Positions 1-8,236 are shown, counted from the first letter of the stretch. The stretch: 64,000 bases of DNA from Bradyrhizobium sp. CSA112 (GCF_029051645.1 NZ_JAACFS010000032.1:25662-89661); one strand, 5' to 3'. Notes: generated from the sequence alone by a model not told the origin. Translations and numbers: made by a program.

Positions 1-648
1 CGGCCCGCCCTTTTCCAGTGCGCGCGCATAGGCCGGACGGGCATGAATGCGCTCGAGAAACGCCATCGCTTTGGGGTGGCCCTGCTCCAGTCCGCCGCGC
101 GCGGCGGCGGCTTCCAGCGGAAAGCTCATCTGGATGTCGGCGCCGGTGAATTCATTGCCGGCGAACCACTCGCTCTTGCCGAGTTCGCTCTCCCAGTAAT
201 CCATGTGTTGCCGGAGCTGCGGATTGACCAGGGTGGTCAAAGCCGTGTTGGAGACCTTGCGCACCAGCGGGCGCAGCAGGGCCGGCGCGCGCTTCGGCAT
301 CAGCGTGAACAACAGCTTCAAGAGCAGCGGCGACATCGCAGAGCCTTCCGCATAGTGCAGCCAATAGGTGTAGCGCAGCCGTTCCGCCGTGTTCGGCAGC
401 GGGATCAGGCGGCCGTTACCATAGGTGCCGATGATGTATTCGCAGATCGCGCCGGACTCGGCGATGGTGTTGCCGTTGTCGGTAATGACGGGCGATTTGC
501 CGAGCGGGTGGATGGCGCGCAGCTCTTTCGGCGCGCGCATGTCCGGCTCGCGCTGATAGCGGACGATCTCGTAGGGGACGTCGAGCTCTTCAAGCAGCCA
601 CAGCACACGCTGCGAGCGAGAATTGTTGAGATGATGCACCGTCAGCAT
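1..648 (-). CDS. Glutathione S-transferase family protein (partial, 3' end outside window)
   Basis: The reading frame starts at the ATG whose complement is at 646-648 and runs off the left edge, leaving 216 codons. The N-terminus is a thioredoxin-fold GST domain with an SRS motif at residues 10-12, the usual site of the catalytic serine, followed by a WLLEEL helix and a glutathione-binding segment ending in ESGAIC. The C-terminal helical domain carries the N-capping-box region FTGADIQMSFPLEAA. GSTs of this class conjugate or reduce electrophiles with glutathione in the cytoplasm; the substrate cannot be told. It is divergent from the DUF2239 gene and shares with it a promoter region holding two palindromes. 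Confidence 0.88.
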   Translation of the reverse strand, partial: MLTVHHLNNSRSQRVLWLLEELDVPYEIVRYQREPDMRAPKELRAIHPLGKSPVITDNGNTIAESGAICEYIIGTYGNGRLIPLPNTAERLRYTYWLHYAEGSAMSPLLLKLLFTLMPKRAPALLRPLVRKVSNTALTTLVNPQLRQHMDYWESELGKSEWFAGNEFTGADIQMSFPLEAAAARGGLEQGHPKAMAFLERIHARPAYARALEKGGP

Positions 649-720
649 GGCCGTCCCCTTCAATTGGCGCGCCGTTGGTGCCAGCCGGGCGGCGGAAAGT
701 CGAGACGGCCATAGCCCACG

Positions 721-773
721 ATATATTTACCCGGGTGATATTGACGTTCCGTTTTATCCGGGTAAATATAGAT
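721..773. promoter_or_regulatory. Twin palindromic operator between GST and DUF2239 genes
   Basis: Two dyads lie in the divergent promoter region. The first is centred at 732/733 (ATATTTACCCGGGTGATATT, 723-742). The second is centred at 759/760 (TTTTATCCGGGTAAATATAG, 752-771). They share a TTTACCCGGGTAAA core and are 27 bp apart. Duplicated dyads in a short divergent intergenic region are typical of a repressor binding site. The cognate regulator is not proven; the adjacent DUF2239 protein, which has a ribbon-helix-helix-like segment, is a candidate. Confidence 0.6.
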
Positions 774-800
774 TTGACGAAAAATCCTGAGTTAACTCCA

Positions 801-1409
801 ATGGTTGAGAATACCCGCTCCCAGTTCACGGCCTTCATCGGCCCGCAACGCCTGGCGAACGGCCCGCTCGCCGAAGTCGCGATTGCGGTCATGAATGCCT
901 CGCGAAGACCCGCGGCGCCGCCGATCATCATATTTGCTGACGCCACCGGCCAGCCGATCGATCTTGATCTTCGCGGCGCGGAACGCGACGTCATTGCCCG
1001 TTTGCCGCAACCGGCCCCGGGTCCGGAAGCCGCGACTGAAGAGATCGCGGCGGCGGAGCCGCGCGGGCGCGGGCGCCCCAAGCTCGGCGTCGTCGCGCGC
1101 GAAGTGACGTTGTTGCCGCGCCATTGGGAATGGCTTGGGGCGCAGCCGGGCGGCGCATCGGTCGCGTTGCGAAAGCTGGTGGAAGAAGCGCGCCGGGCCA
1201 ATGGCGATGCGGATCGCACCCGCGCGGCAAGGGATGCCGCCTATCGCTTCATGTCAGTGATGGCAGGCAATCTCGCCGGCTTCGAGGAAGCCTCGCGAGC
1301 GTTGTTCGCCGATGACAGGCGGCGATTCGTCGGGCTCGTCGCCGCCTGGCCCGACGATATCCGCGATCACGTCGTCAAGCTCGCCTTCAGCGATCGCGCC
1401 GAGCCGTAG
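801..1409 (+). CDS. DUF2239 family protein with ribbon-helix-helix-like segment
   Basis: This is a 202-residue protein of the uncharacterised DUF2239 family. ATG 801 was preferred to an in-frame start 42 codons upstream because the longer version would run through the palindromic operators and adds no conserved sequence. The N-terminal part (TAFIGPQRLANGPLAEVA, then IIIFADATGQPIDLDLRG) looks like a small alpha/beta domain. Residues 89-131 begin RGRGRPKLGVVAREVTLLP and continue into two helices, which resembles a ribbon-helix-helix fold with a basic arm. The C-terminus (YRFMSVMAGNLAGFEEASRALF) is helical. DNA binding and autoregulation are my inference from that segment and from the twin operators directly upstream. 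Confidence 0.8.
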   Translation: MVENTRSQFTAFIGPQRLANGPLAEVAIAVMNASRRPAAPPIIIFADATGQPIDLDLRGAERDVIARLPQPAPGPEAATEEIAAAEPRGRGRPKLGVVAREVTLLPRHWEWLGAQPGGASVALRKLVEEARRANGDADRTRAARDAAYRFMSVMAGNLAGFEEASRALFADDRRRFVGLVAAWPDDIRDHVVKLAFSDRAEP

Positions 1410-1464
1410 GCGCGGCGTCGCCGACCGATACGCCGCTGATATGACGCGGGCCAGTATTCGACAA

Positions 1465-1483
1465 TATTACGATCGTCATAATA
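1465..1483. promoter_or_regulatory. Imperfect palindrome upstream of the isomerase gene
   Basis: TATTACGATCGTCATAATA is a dyad around an ACGATCGT core, with two extra bases on the right arm. It lies 58 bp before the proposed GTG start of the downstream gene, in otherwise featureless sequence. It could be an operator; no regulator is encoded alongside. Confidence 0.3.
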
Positions 1484-1540
1484 CCGTGGACGCGCCGCCT
1501 GCCTTGCGCCACAATGCGCCAAAACATCAGGGAGCCTGCC

Positions 1541-2146
1541 GTGAGCACAAATCCGCAATTCCTGTTCGATTTCGGCAGCCCCAATGCTTTCCTCAGCCAC
1601 GAAGCGATTCCGGCGATCGAAAAGCGCACCGGCGTGAAGTTCGAATATGTGCCGATCCTGCTCGGCGGCATCTTCAAGGCCACCAACAACAAGTCGCCTG
1701 CGGAAACGCTCGCCGGCATCAAGAACAAGCGCGAATTCTACGCGCTGGAGACCGAGCGCTTCCTGAAACGCTTTGGGGTCAAGCCCTATGTCTGGAACCC
1801 GTTCTTCCCGGTCAACACGCTGAACCTGATGCGCGCGGCGGTGGCGGCCCAGTTCGAAGGCGTGTTCGAGAAATATGTCGAGGCCGCGTTCCATCACATG
1901 TGGGTGGAGCCGAAGAAAATGGATGACCCCGAAGTCGCGGCCAAGGCGCTGGCCGCGTCCGGCCTCGACGCCGCCAGGCTGCTGGCGCGCTCGCAGGACG
2001 CCGATGTAAAGGCCAGACTGATCAAGAACACGCAATCCGCCGTCGAGCGCGGCGCGTTCGGTTCGCCGACCTTCTTCGTCGGCAGGGAGATGTTTTTCGG
2101 CAAGGAGCAACTGCGCGAAGTCGAGGAAATGATCGCAGGGAAATAG
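1541..2146 (+). CDS. 2-hydroxychromene-2-carboxylate isomerase-like DsbA-family protein
   Basis: The product is about 201 residues, of the glutathione-dependent kappa-GST/DsbA-like fold that includes 2-hydroxychromene-2-carboxylate isomerase (naphthalene catabolism). It opens with FLFDFGSPNAFLSHEAIP, where the Ser is the expected glutathione-activating residue. It continues through YVPILLGGIFKATNNKSP and PFFPVNTLNLMRA, and ends with the cis-Pro segment GAFGSPTFFVGREMFFGKEQL. GTG 1541 is preferred because a GGGAG ribosome-binding site lies about 6 nt upstream; an ATG at 1514 is in frame but adds only MRQNIREPA. No other aromatic catabolic genes are adjacent, so the true substrate is open. Confidence 0.85.
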   Translation: MSTNPQFLFDFGSPNAFLSHEAIPAIEKRTGVKFEYVPILLGGIFKATNNKSPAETLAGIKNKREFYALETERFLKRFGVKPYVWNPFFPVNTLNLMRAAVAAQFEGVFEKYVEAAFHHMWVEPKKMDDPEVAAKALAASGLDAARLLARSQDADVKARLIKNTQSAVERGAFGSPTFFVGREMFFGKEQLREVEEMIAGK

Positions 2147-2185
2147 CCGCCCGGGTTCGATTGTTTGGCGAGAAGTGGTAAAGAA

Positions 2186-2265
2186 GCGAATGGTGAATAG
2201 CGAATAGCGAGTGGCAGGATTGATACGCGAAGTCCCTATTCGCCATTCCTACTCGCCATTCGCCC
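2186..2265. repeat. Inverted/direct short-unit repeat (GCGAATGG-type)
   Basis: The left arm contains iterated units GCGAATGGTGAATAGCGAAT. The right arm reads as its complement (TATTCGCCATTCCTACTCGC), with about 20 bp between. It fills most of the 151-bp gap before the ketopantoate reductase-like gene. The arms could fold into a long hairpin. Confidence 0.6.
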
Positions 2266-2297
2266 ATTCCAAGACCAACAACAAGGGAAGTTAATCC

Positions 2298-3221
2298 ATG
2301 CGTATTCTCGTGGTTGGCGCCGGCGCCATCGGCGGCTATTTCGGCGGCAGGCTGCTTCAGGCTGGAAACGATGTGACGTTCCTGGTCCGGCCGAAGCGCG
2401 CTTCCGAACTCGCAAACACTGGTCTCGTCATCAGGAGTCCCGCCGGAGACGTGACGCTCAAGAGCCCGCCGACGGTGCAGGCCGACAAGCTCTCCGAGAC
2501 ATTCGACGTCGTGCTGTTGAGCTGCAAGGCGTTCGACCTGGAAGATGCGATCAAATCCTTTGCCCCCGCGGTCGGGCCCAAAACGGCGATCATCCCGCTG
2601 CTCAACGGCATGCTGCACCTCAACGTGCTCGACGAGAAGTTCGGAGCCGACCGCGTGCTCGGCGGCCTCTGCGCGATCGCGGTGACGCTCAATGACGCCC
2701 GCGAGGTGGTTCATCTTGCGCCGATGCAGTCGCTTAATTTCGGCGAACGCGACGGCTCCCTATCGGAGCGTGTGCGCGCGATCGCAAAAGTGTTCGAGGG
2801 TGGCAAGTTCGGCGCCGCGGCCAGCGAACACATCATGCGGGATATGTGGGAGAAGTGGGTTTTCCTCGCCTCGCTGGCGGCATCGACCTGCCTGATGCGC
2901 ACCTCGGTCGGCAACATCCTGGCGGTGCCTGGCGGCAAGGATTTTCTGCTCGGCATGCTCGATGAATGCAGCGCGATTGCAAAGGCGTCGGGTTACGAGC
3001 CGACCGGCCCGTTCTTCCAGCGCACCAGCGGCTTGTTGACGACCGAGGGCTCGCCGATGACCGCCTCGATGTTCCGCGACATCAAGGCTGGCCTGCCGGT
3101 CGAGGCCGACCATGTGATCGGCGATCTCGTCGCGCGCGCCGACGCCGCCAAGATCCCGGTGCCAAAACTGCGCATCGCCTACACGCACCTCAAGGCCTAT
3201 GAGAAGCAGCGCGCCGCGTAG
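2298..3221 (+). CDS. Ketopantoate reductase family protein (ApbA/PanE)
   Basis: This 307-residue protein opens with the Rossmann motif VVGAGAIGGYFGGRL (residues 5-19), the NADPH-binding signature of ketopantoate reductases. The substrate-domain segment MRDMWEKWVFLASLAA carries the lysine expected in catalysis, and SMFRDIKAGLPVEADHVIGD matches the family's C-terminal pocket (the Glu/Asp-rich 'E.D' element). The family reduces 2-dehydropantoate to pantoate on the route to coenzyme A, but genomes of this group carry several paralogues, so I give no symbol. An AGGGAAG ribosome-binding site precedes ATG 2298. It appears monocistronic, flanked by repeats. Confidence 0.9.
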   Translation: MRILVVGAGAIGGYFGGRLLQAGNDVTFLVRPKRASELANTGLVIRSPAGDVTLKSPPTVQADKLSETFDVVLLSCKAFDLEDAIKSFAPAVGPKTAIIPLLNGMLHLNVLDEKFGADRVLGGLCAIAVTLNDAREVVHLAPMQSLNFGERDGSLSERVRAIAKVFEGGKFGAAASEHIMRDMWEKWVFLASLAASTCLMRTSVGNILAVPGGKDFLLGMLDECSAIAKASGYEPTGPFFQRTSGLLTTEGSPMTASMFRDIKAGLPVEADHVIGDLVARADAAKIPVPKLRIAYTHLKAYEKQRAA

Positions 3222-3238
3222 TCAGCTAAAGTGCTCTC

Positions 3239-3363
3239 CGTCGTCCCTGCGAACGCAGCGACCCATAACCACCGGCCGTGGTTGCTGAACGAAATCGAAC
3301 GACGGGCACTTCCTTAAATTGCGCTTTCACGGTGTATGGGTCCCTGCGTTCGCAGGGACGACT
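3239..3363. repeat. Intergenic palindrome, family A (copy 1)
   Basis: The left end reads CGTCCCTGCGAACGCAGCGA then CCCATAACCAC. The right end is its complement (GTATGGGTCCCTGCGTTCGC then AGGGACGAC). The ends enclose about 60 bp of unrelated sequence. Similar ends occur at 25211, 28219 and 35293. It sits between two convergent genes and reaches the stop of the cytochrome gene. Confidence 0.85.
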
Positions 3364-3952
3364 AACCACTAGAGAGATACGCCAGATAATGCGCGAGCGC
3401 TTCGATCTCTTCGTCGCTGAGGGGATAGGCGACATCCGCCATCGCGGCCATGGCGCCGCCGGATCGCATACCCGATTTGTACTCGCGCAGCGCCTTGACG
3501 AGGTATTCCTCGCGCTGGCCAGCGATGCGGGCAACCCCCTTGGTGCCGGCGTAGCTGTCGGTGTGGCATGAAGCACAGCGTCGCCCGGCGGCAGCTTGCG
3601 CGCCCTTTTTCGACAGCTCGGGATTGTCATCGGGCTTGGGCGCTTTCGGCGGTTCAAGCGAAGCGAAATATGCGCCGAGGTTGCGGATGTCCTCGTTATT
3701 GAGCTGCTCGACGATCGGCTGCATCTGCTCGTTCTTGCGGGTCCCGGCGCGAAAAAACACGAGCTGCCACTGAATGAACTGATCGGGCTGAGCCGCCAGC
3801 GAGGGAATGTTCTCGATCTGCGAAATGCCGCCTTCGCCGTGGCACCCGACGCACAGCTCGGCCTTTTCCTTGCCGGCGGCAATATCGGCGGCGTGCACGG
3901 ATGGTCCGCAAATCGTCAAAGCCAGCAGCGCGCCAACCATTGCACTTCGCAT
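3362..3952 (-). CDS. Dihaem cytochrome c (c4-like), periplasmic
   Basis: The 196-residue product has an N-terminal signal peptide (hydrophobic core AMVGALLALTICGPSVHA). It carries two c-type haem sites, CVGCH at 34-38 and CASCH at 126-130, each followed by Met-containing segments that may supply axial ligands. This is the layout of cytochrome c4-like electron carriers. The ATG at 3952 was chosen over an in-frame start 25 codons upstream because it begins directly at the signal peptide. The gene lies 83 bp downstream of, and in line with, a PQQ-type sugar dehydrogenase. It could therefore take electrons from that enzyme in the periplasm; this pairing is inferred from position. Confidence 0.9.
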   Translation of the reverse strand: MRSAMVGALLALTICGPSVHAADIAAGKEKAELCVGCHGEGGISQIENIPSLAAQPDQFIQWQLVFFRAGTRKNEQMQPIVEQLNNEDIRNLGAYFASLEPPKAPKPDDNPELSKKGAQAAAGRRCASCHTDSYAGTKGVARIAGQREEYLVKALREYKSGMRSGGAMAAMADVAYPLSDEEIEALAHYLAYLSSG

Positions 3953-4035
3953 TTCAATTACTCTCCGCTGCGGCACAAACGACAAAGGCCGCGGCGCCCG
4001 TTCCCGAGCAACCGCAGCCTCTGCCAATTCACGCT

Positions 4036-5298
4036 CTACTTCTTGCTGTAGCTGATGCGATAGATCGCTCCTGCCCAGTCGTCGGCCACGAGGATCGAAC
4101 CGTCCTTGTCCAGAATGATATCGTTCGGACGGCCGAGATAGCCCTGGTCGCCTTCGAGCCAGCCGGAGGCGAAGATTTCCTGCTTGGCGTTCTTTCCGTC
4201 TGCATCGACGATGACGCGCTTGATCCGGGCGCCCTGGTACTTATGCCGATTCCAGGAGCCGTGCTCAGCAATCAGGATGTTGTTCTTGTACTCAGGCGGG
4301 AATTGATTGCCGGTATAGAACTTCATACCCAGCGGCGCCACGTGCGCGCCCAGATTAACGACGGGCGGCGTGAATTCAGAGCATTTGTGACCCATGGCGA
4401 ATTTCGGGTCCGGCATATCGCCCTGATGGCAATAGGGATAGCCAAAATGCTCGCCGATCCTGGAGATCATGTTGAGCTTGTCGCTAGGCATGTCGTCGCT
4501 GATCCAGTCGCGGGCGTTTTCCGTGAACCAGTATCGCCCCGAGCGCGGATCGATGTCACCGCCGACGCTGTTACGGACGCCGAGCGCCCAGATCTCGGCA
4601 TTGCCGGTCTTGGGATCGACGCGGCGGACCTGCGAAACGCTGGTCGGGGGGATGCCGATGTTGAAGGGGGGTCCGAACGGCAGGTAGAACCAGCCATCCT
4701 TGTCGACCGTGATGTATTTCCAGCCGTGCGCGATGTAAGACGGCATGTCGTCATACACGACCTTGCCAGCGCCGAGATTATCGAGATTGGCTTCGGCGTT
4801 TTCGTATTTGATCAGCTTGTCGACCGCGATGACGTAGAGCGCGCCATCGAGAAAGGCGAGGCCGGTCGGCATCTTGAGGCCCTTGAGGATGGTCTTGACC
4901 TCCTTCTTGCCGCCATTGTCCTTGATCGCATAGACATTGCCGAGGTCGAACGAGCCGACAAACAGCGTGCCCTTGTCGCCCCAGGCCATCTGCCGCGCGG
5001 ACAGTACATTGGATGCATAGACTTCGATCTTGAAGCCGTCCGGCAGCTTGATCTTTTTCATCAATGCCGCCAGTTCCGCTTCCGAGGCGCCGGTCGGCGG
5101 CCCGGATGGCGGAGCGAGGCCCTTTTGTTCTTCGGTCTCGTCGCCGAGGAACCAGTCCGGCGGCGGGTTGGTCCAGAAATCCTTGGAGCCGGACTCGTAT
5201 TTCTTCAAGGCCTTCTGCTGCGCGTCGGCCTGGCTGGCCCCCGCGACAACGAGGACGGCTGCGAGCGCAAGAATAGATCGATTGAAAGCCGATTTCAT
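4036..5298 (-). CDS. Periplasmic PQQ-dependent sugar dehydrogenase (sorbosone/glucose dehydrogenase-like)
   Basis: This 420-residue protein has a signal peptide (RSILALAAVLVVAGASQADA) and a six-bladed beta-propeller of the soluble glucose/L-sorbosone dehydrogenase family. Visible family marks are LPDGFKIEVYASNVLSARQM near residue 90, HGWKYITVDKDGWFYLPFG in the middle, GHKCSEFTPPVVNLGAHVAP, and the C-terminal blade GRPNDIILDKDGSILVADDW. The expected reaction is PQQ-linked oxidation of an aldose or sorbosone-type aldehyde in the periplasm. No PQQ biosynthesis genes are in the window. The dihaem cytochrome gene follows in the same direction and is the likely electron acceptor. Confidence 0.87.
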   Translation of the reverse strand: MKSAFNRSILALAAVLVVAGASQADAQQKALKKYESGSKDFWTNPPPDWFLGDETEEQKGLAPPSGPPTGASEAELAALMKKIKLPDGFKIEVYASNVLSARQMAWGDKGTLFVGSFDLGNVYAIKDNGGKKEVKTILKGLKMPTGLAFLDGALYVIAVDKLIKYENAEANLDNLGAGKVVYDDMPSYIAHGWKYITVDKDGWFYLPFGPPFNIGIPPTSVSQVRRVDPKTGNAEIWALGVRNSVGGDIDPRSGRYWFTENARDWISDDMPSDKLNMISRIGEHFGYPYCHQGDMPDPKFAMGHKCSEFTPPVVNLGAHVAPLGMKFYTGNQFPPEYKNNILIAEHGSWNRHKYQGARIKRVIVDADGKNAKQEIFASGWLEGDQGYLGRPNDIILDKDGSILVADDWAGAIYRISYSKK

Positions 5299-5581
5299 CG
5301 CGTCACTCCCTATGCAGCCTGGCGGCTGCGCCTGTTATTATTTTGAAACGTTCGAGAGACGAACTTGGTCTGGTGAAATGGAACAGACTAAAAAATGGTA
5401 GCACATACGGTGGGGCAAAGAAGCGCAGGCTGCGCCGCTCCGCGAGGTCAAAGCAAATTGTGAGACGGATTGATAACTGGCTGCGTTCGATGCGCGTTTG
5501 CAGTTGCGCCCGTTGCATCGCAATATTGCGCAAGAGCGAAAGCTCGCCGAGGTGGGCAGGCTTCCACAGGAGGGACAGATC

Positions 5582-5718
5582 GTGTTCGTGTTCGTGCTCG
5601 GTGGGACAGGCTCGATCGGCTCCGCAGTGGTGCGGGAAGTGGTGGGCGGAGACTTGATGTGTTTAGCCTGGTGCGATCCCGCACATTCGCTTTGAAGCTC
5701 CGCACGCTCGGAGCCTGA
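5582..5718 (+). pseudogene. Frameshifted N-terminal remnant of an NAD(P)-binding epimerase/dehydratase
   Basis: One frame reads VFVFVLGGTGSIGSAVVREV, a clear Rossmann GGTGSIGSA motif from the start of an NAD-dependent epimerase/dehydratase. The homology then continues in another frame as GLDVFSLVRSRTFALKLRTL and stops at 5716-5718. Typical family members read straight through this junction (a beta strand, then LARS, then a KL..LGA helix). The fragment is thus frameshifted, and it is cut short beside the 3' end of the DUF2235 gene. It explains part of the 425-bp gap at 5299-5723; the rest of that gap shows nothing recognisable. Confidence 0.6.
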
Positions 5719-5723
5719 CCGGC

Positions 5724-7988
5724 CTATCGCCGCTTCACCGTCAGTTTCGCCGCGCCTTTGTTGTTTCGATAAAAGAGATCATAGAGTCCGGGAATGCCGA
5801 GTACGGCGTCGTTGACGAAGATGAACAGTTCGCCTTCGCGGGTTGGCTTGATGGTGGTTTCGATCACGGAATCGGTAGGATCAGGATCGAGAAAAGTCTC
5901 TTCCCCACCGACGTCGCCATAGCGCAGAACGATCCGGAACCAGTCCTTGGTCAATTCGCGGCGCAGCGGCACTCCGAGGCCGAGCAGGATTCGCTGATTC
6001 CAGCTCGGCTGCTCAGTGGGTGAGAAGCCGCCGAACGGGACTTTGATAGCGGCATCGGACCATGGCTCCGATGGCACCGGCTCCACCTTCACCATGTATC
6101 TGGCTCGGCCGCCATCGAGACGAATGCCGGTCGGCTTGCAGAGGTCCGACGTCTTGAATTCGACGGGCTGCGCAACCGTTTCGTCCTTGGCAAGGCGTTT
6201 CGTTTCCGCGCTCGGCGTGCAGGTAAAACCGGCAACATCCTGGACGTTGTAAAGCAGGCGATTGACCAGGGCCAACCCGAGATAGACGAACAGCAGGGCA
6301 AAGAATGCAGGCGCCCATCTGCGCTTTATCCCCTCATGCAGTGCAATGTAAAATTTGTTGCTACGAAGCCGGTAGACGAAATTCTTAGGCAAGCCCGACG
6401 GCGCAGAAGGAGTTTTTCGCCAGATCGCCCCCATGCGGTCGTCGATGCGCGCTGCTATTCGCATTCCCCACAGGTTGAGGAACGCGACCAGGCCGGCAAG
6501 CAGCAGGAAGGAAAACGGCGCGCGGGCATAGCCGTCGACCCACGTAGACGCGAAGTCCGGCAGAAACGCCCCGACGAAGCGAATGATGTCCGAGACCCAT
6601 CGGATCGGGCTCGTGAATTCGTCGGAGCGTGTGGCGCCGCTGATCAACGGAAACGCCAGCAGCCAGGCGGTGGCGCCGGCGGTAGCGAAATAGACCACGC
6701 GTCGTTTCCAGATTTCGTTCCAGACATGCTCCTGTGCGTCCGCGCGCTTCTTGGCCGCATCGCTGGTCTCGAACTCATACTGATCCGGCGTGACGATCTC
6801 ACCGTCGGCCTTCACGACGTCGTAGACGGCAGGCAGGCCGATGGGCGCGTAGGCATGCGCATGGCTCCTGATTCGCCTGAACACGCTCTCGTGGATCTTC
6901 GGACGTTCGACCGTGACTTCGTCGTCTTCCTTTTTCGCGTATCGGTAATTGCAAAGCTGAACGAGCTTTCGTGGACCGTAACGGTAATAGGCGCCGAGGC
7001 CCGCGCGCGGATTGTATATTCGTCCGTCCTTGTCCGCTCTCGAAATGGCATTCTTGAACGCATCGGGATCGGCGGGTGGATCGCCGGTATCGGACTTGAA
7101 TTTCAGACCGCAGCGCTGCGCTTCGTTGAGCATCCAGATCAACGGAATGTAGGCCAGCGCATCATCCGGATAGCCGCCGCCTACATTGGAATGCACGCCG
7201 GCGAACCAGACCTGGCTGATTTGCTCATCAGCGATGTGGCGCTTCCGGTTTGGATCGAAGTCCGATGGCGGAACGATTTTTTCATCCCACAACTCGGGAT
7301 GAAACGTGGTTCGTGCTTCGTCGAGCGAAAGCGCCTGGCATGCGCGCAGGACGCATTTACGATTCAGCGCGTGATTGGGAAGTTCGAGCGGAACGATCCA
7401 CCGGCTGACGCCTCGCGTCATCTCAGCCATCGGCAGGCCATAGGCGGCGACCGTATCCCACACACCCACGAAGCGGATGTACTTGACCTTGCGATTGTCG
7501 CGCTTGTCGTACTCGATCGGGAAGAGGAAGTTGCGAATGGCCCGGTACCAGTCCTCGGGATGCCAGGGCCACACGGTATGGTAGCGCTCGCTGCGGTATT
7601 TCCGGTAGGCCGCGATGGCTTTCCTGTCGAGTTCGCTTTCATTGTCGGCGGACACAAGGCCTTGATTGAGAATCAGACCGATGACGACGCGGATCGTGAA
7701 TGCGCCGCGGCTGAATCCGAAGCCATAGAGGTTGTCGCTTTCGTCCCTGTAGTTGCGGCACGCAAATTTATAGATGTCGACGACGTTTCGTTTCAGGCCA
7801 AAGCCGAATGCGCCCCCAAGTATCGCCCACGGCTTGAATGTCGAAGTGCCGACGCCGTCGTCGTAGAAGGCGACCTGATCGTTTCCGGAAAGATCCAGCG
7901 CCTCAAAGGTGCGCCAGACGTTCGTGCGCCAGACCTTGGCCGCGGAATTGCCGGTGCCGTCGGACAGCAAAACAATGTTTCGGCCCAT
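5724..7988 (-). CDS. DUF2235 alpha/beta hydrolase with C-terminal membrane segments (Tle1-like)
   Basis: The product has 754 residues. The N-terminal half is a DUF2235 hydrolase domain: SDGTGN at 9-14, the nucleophile elbow GFSRGAFTIR with Ser94, the GVWDTVAAYG segment, and VWFAGVHSNVGGGYPDDALA carrying the expected acid/His region. Tle1 phospholipase effectors of type VI secretion share this domain. The C-terminal half has three hydrophobic stretches (near residues 420-440, 470-500 and 555-580) and then a soluble tail. No VgrG, PAAR or other T6SS gene is adjacent and no immunity partner is evident. It may therefore be a self-acting membrane lipase-like enzyme rather than an effector. It stands alone next to a tRNA. 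Confidence 0.85.
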   Translation of the reverse strand: MGRNIVLLSDGTGNSAAKVWRTNVWRTFEALDLSGNDQVAFYDDGVGTSTFKPWAILGGAFGFGLKRNVVDIYKFACRNYRDESDNLYGFGFSRGAFTIRVVIGLILNQGLVSADNESELDRKAIAAYRKYRSERYHTVWPWHPEDWYRAIRNFLFPIEYDKRDNRKVKYIRFVGVWDTVAAYGLPMAEMTRGVSRWIVPLELPNHALNRKCVLRACQALSLDEARTTFHPELWDEKIVPPSDFDPNRKRHIADEQISQVWFAGVHSNVGGGYPDDALAYIPLIWMLNEAQRCGLKFKSDTGDPPADPDAFKNAISRADKDGRIYNPRAGLGAYYRYGPRKLVQLCNYRYAKKEDDEVTVERPKIHESVFRRIRSHAHAYAPIGLPAVYDVVKADGEIVTPDQYEFETSDAAKKRADAQEHVWNEIWKRRVVYFATAGATAWLLAFPLISGATRSDEFTSPIRWVSDIIRFVGAFLPDFASTWVDGYARAPFSFLLLAGLVAFLNLWGMRIAARIDDRMGAIWRKTPSAPSGLPKNFVYRLRSNKFYIALHEGIKRRWAPAFFALLFVYLGLALVNRLLYNVQDVAGFTCTPSAETKRLAKDETVAQPVEFKTSDLCKPTGIRLDGGRARYMVKVEPVPSEPWSDAAIKVPFGGFSPTEQPSWNQRILLGLGVPLRRELTKDWFRIVLRYGDVGGEETFLDPDPTDSVIETTIKPTREGELFIFVNDAVLGIPGLYDLFYRNNKGAAKLTVKRR

Positions 7989-8089
7989 GAAATTGCCCCG
8001 CCGGGTGATGAGACGACACTACAATCTCTGGTCTCAGAGCATTGCACGCTCCCCTCGAATGAAAAGAGAGCTGGATCACATCGGGGGAC

Positions 8090-8122
8090 CAAATAACAAC
8101 AAGGCCGCCAAAACGGCGGCCT
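8090..8122 (-). terminator. Rho-independent terminator after tRNA-Gly
   Basis: On the minus strand an 8-bp GC stem (AGGCCGCC / GGCGGCCT, 8102-8122) with a 5-nt loop is followed by a T-rich tail (TGTTGTTATTT). It lies about 37 nt downstream of the tRNA 3' end, in the direction of its transcription. Confidence 0.65.
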
Positions 8123-8158
8123 GTCGTTGGATCTAGTGCTTTGCCATAGAAGAAAATC

Positions 8159-8233
<75 letters not shown>

Positions 8234-8236
8234 ATC

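Noticed and set aside
3901..5346. Long plus-strand open frame (481 codons)
   Set aside because: It is antisense to the PQQ sugar dehydrogenase, which has a signal peptide and family motifs. The antisense product is Arg/Asp/Val-rich and matches no family.
6336..8096. Long plus-strand open frame (586 codons)
   Set aside because: Antisense to the DUF2235 gene; high GC leaves long open frames on the opposite strand of real genes here.
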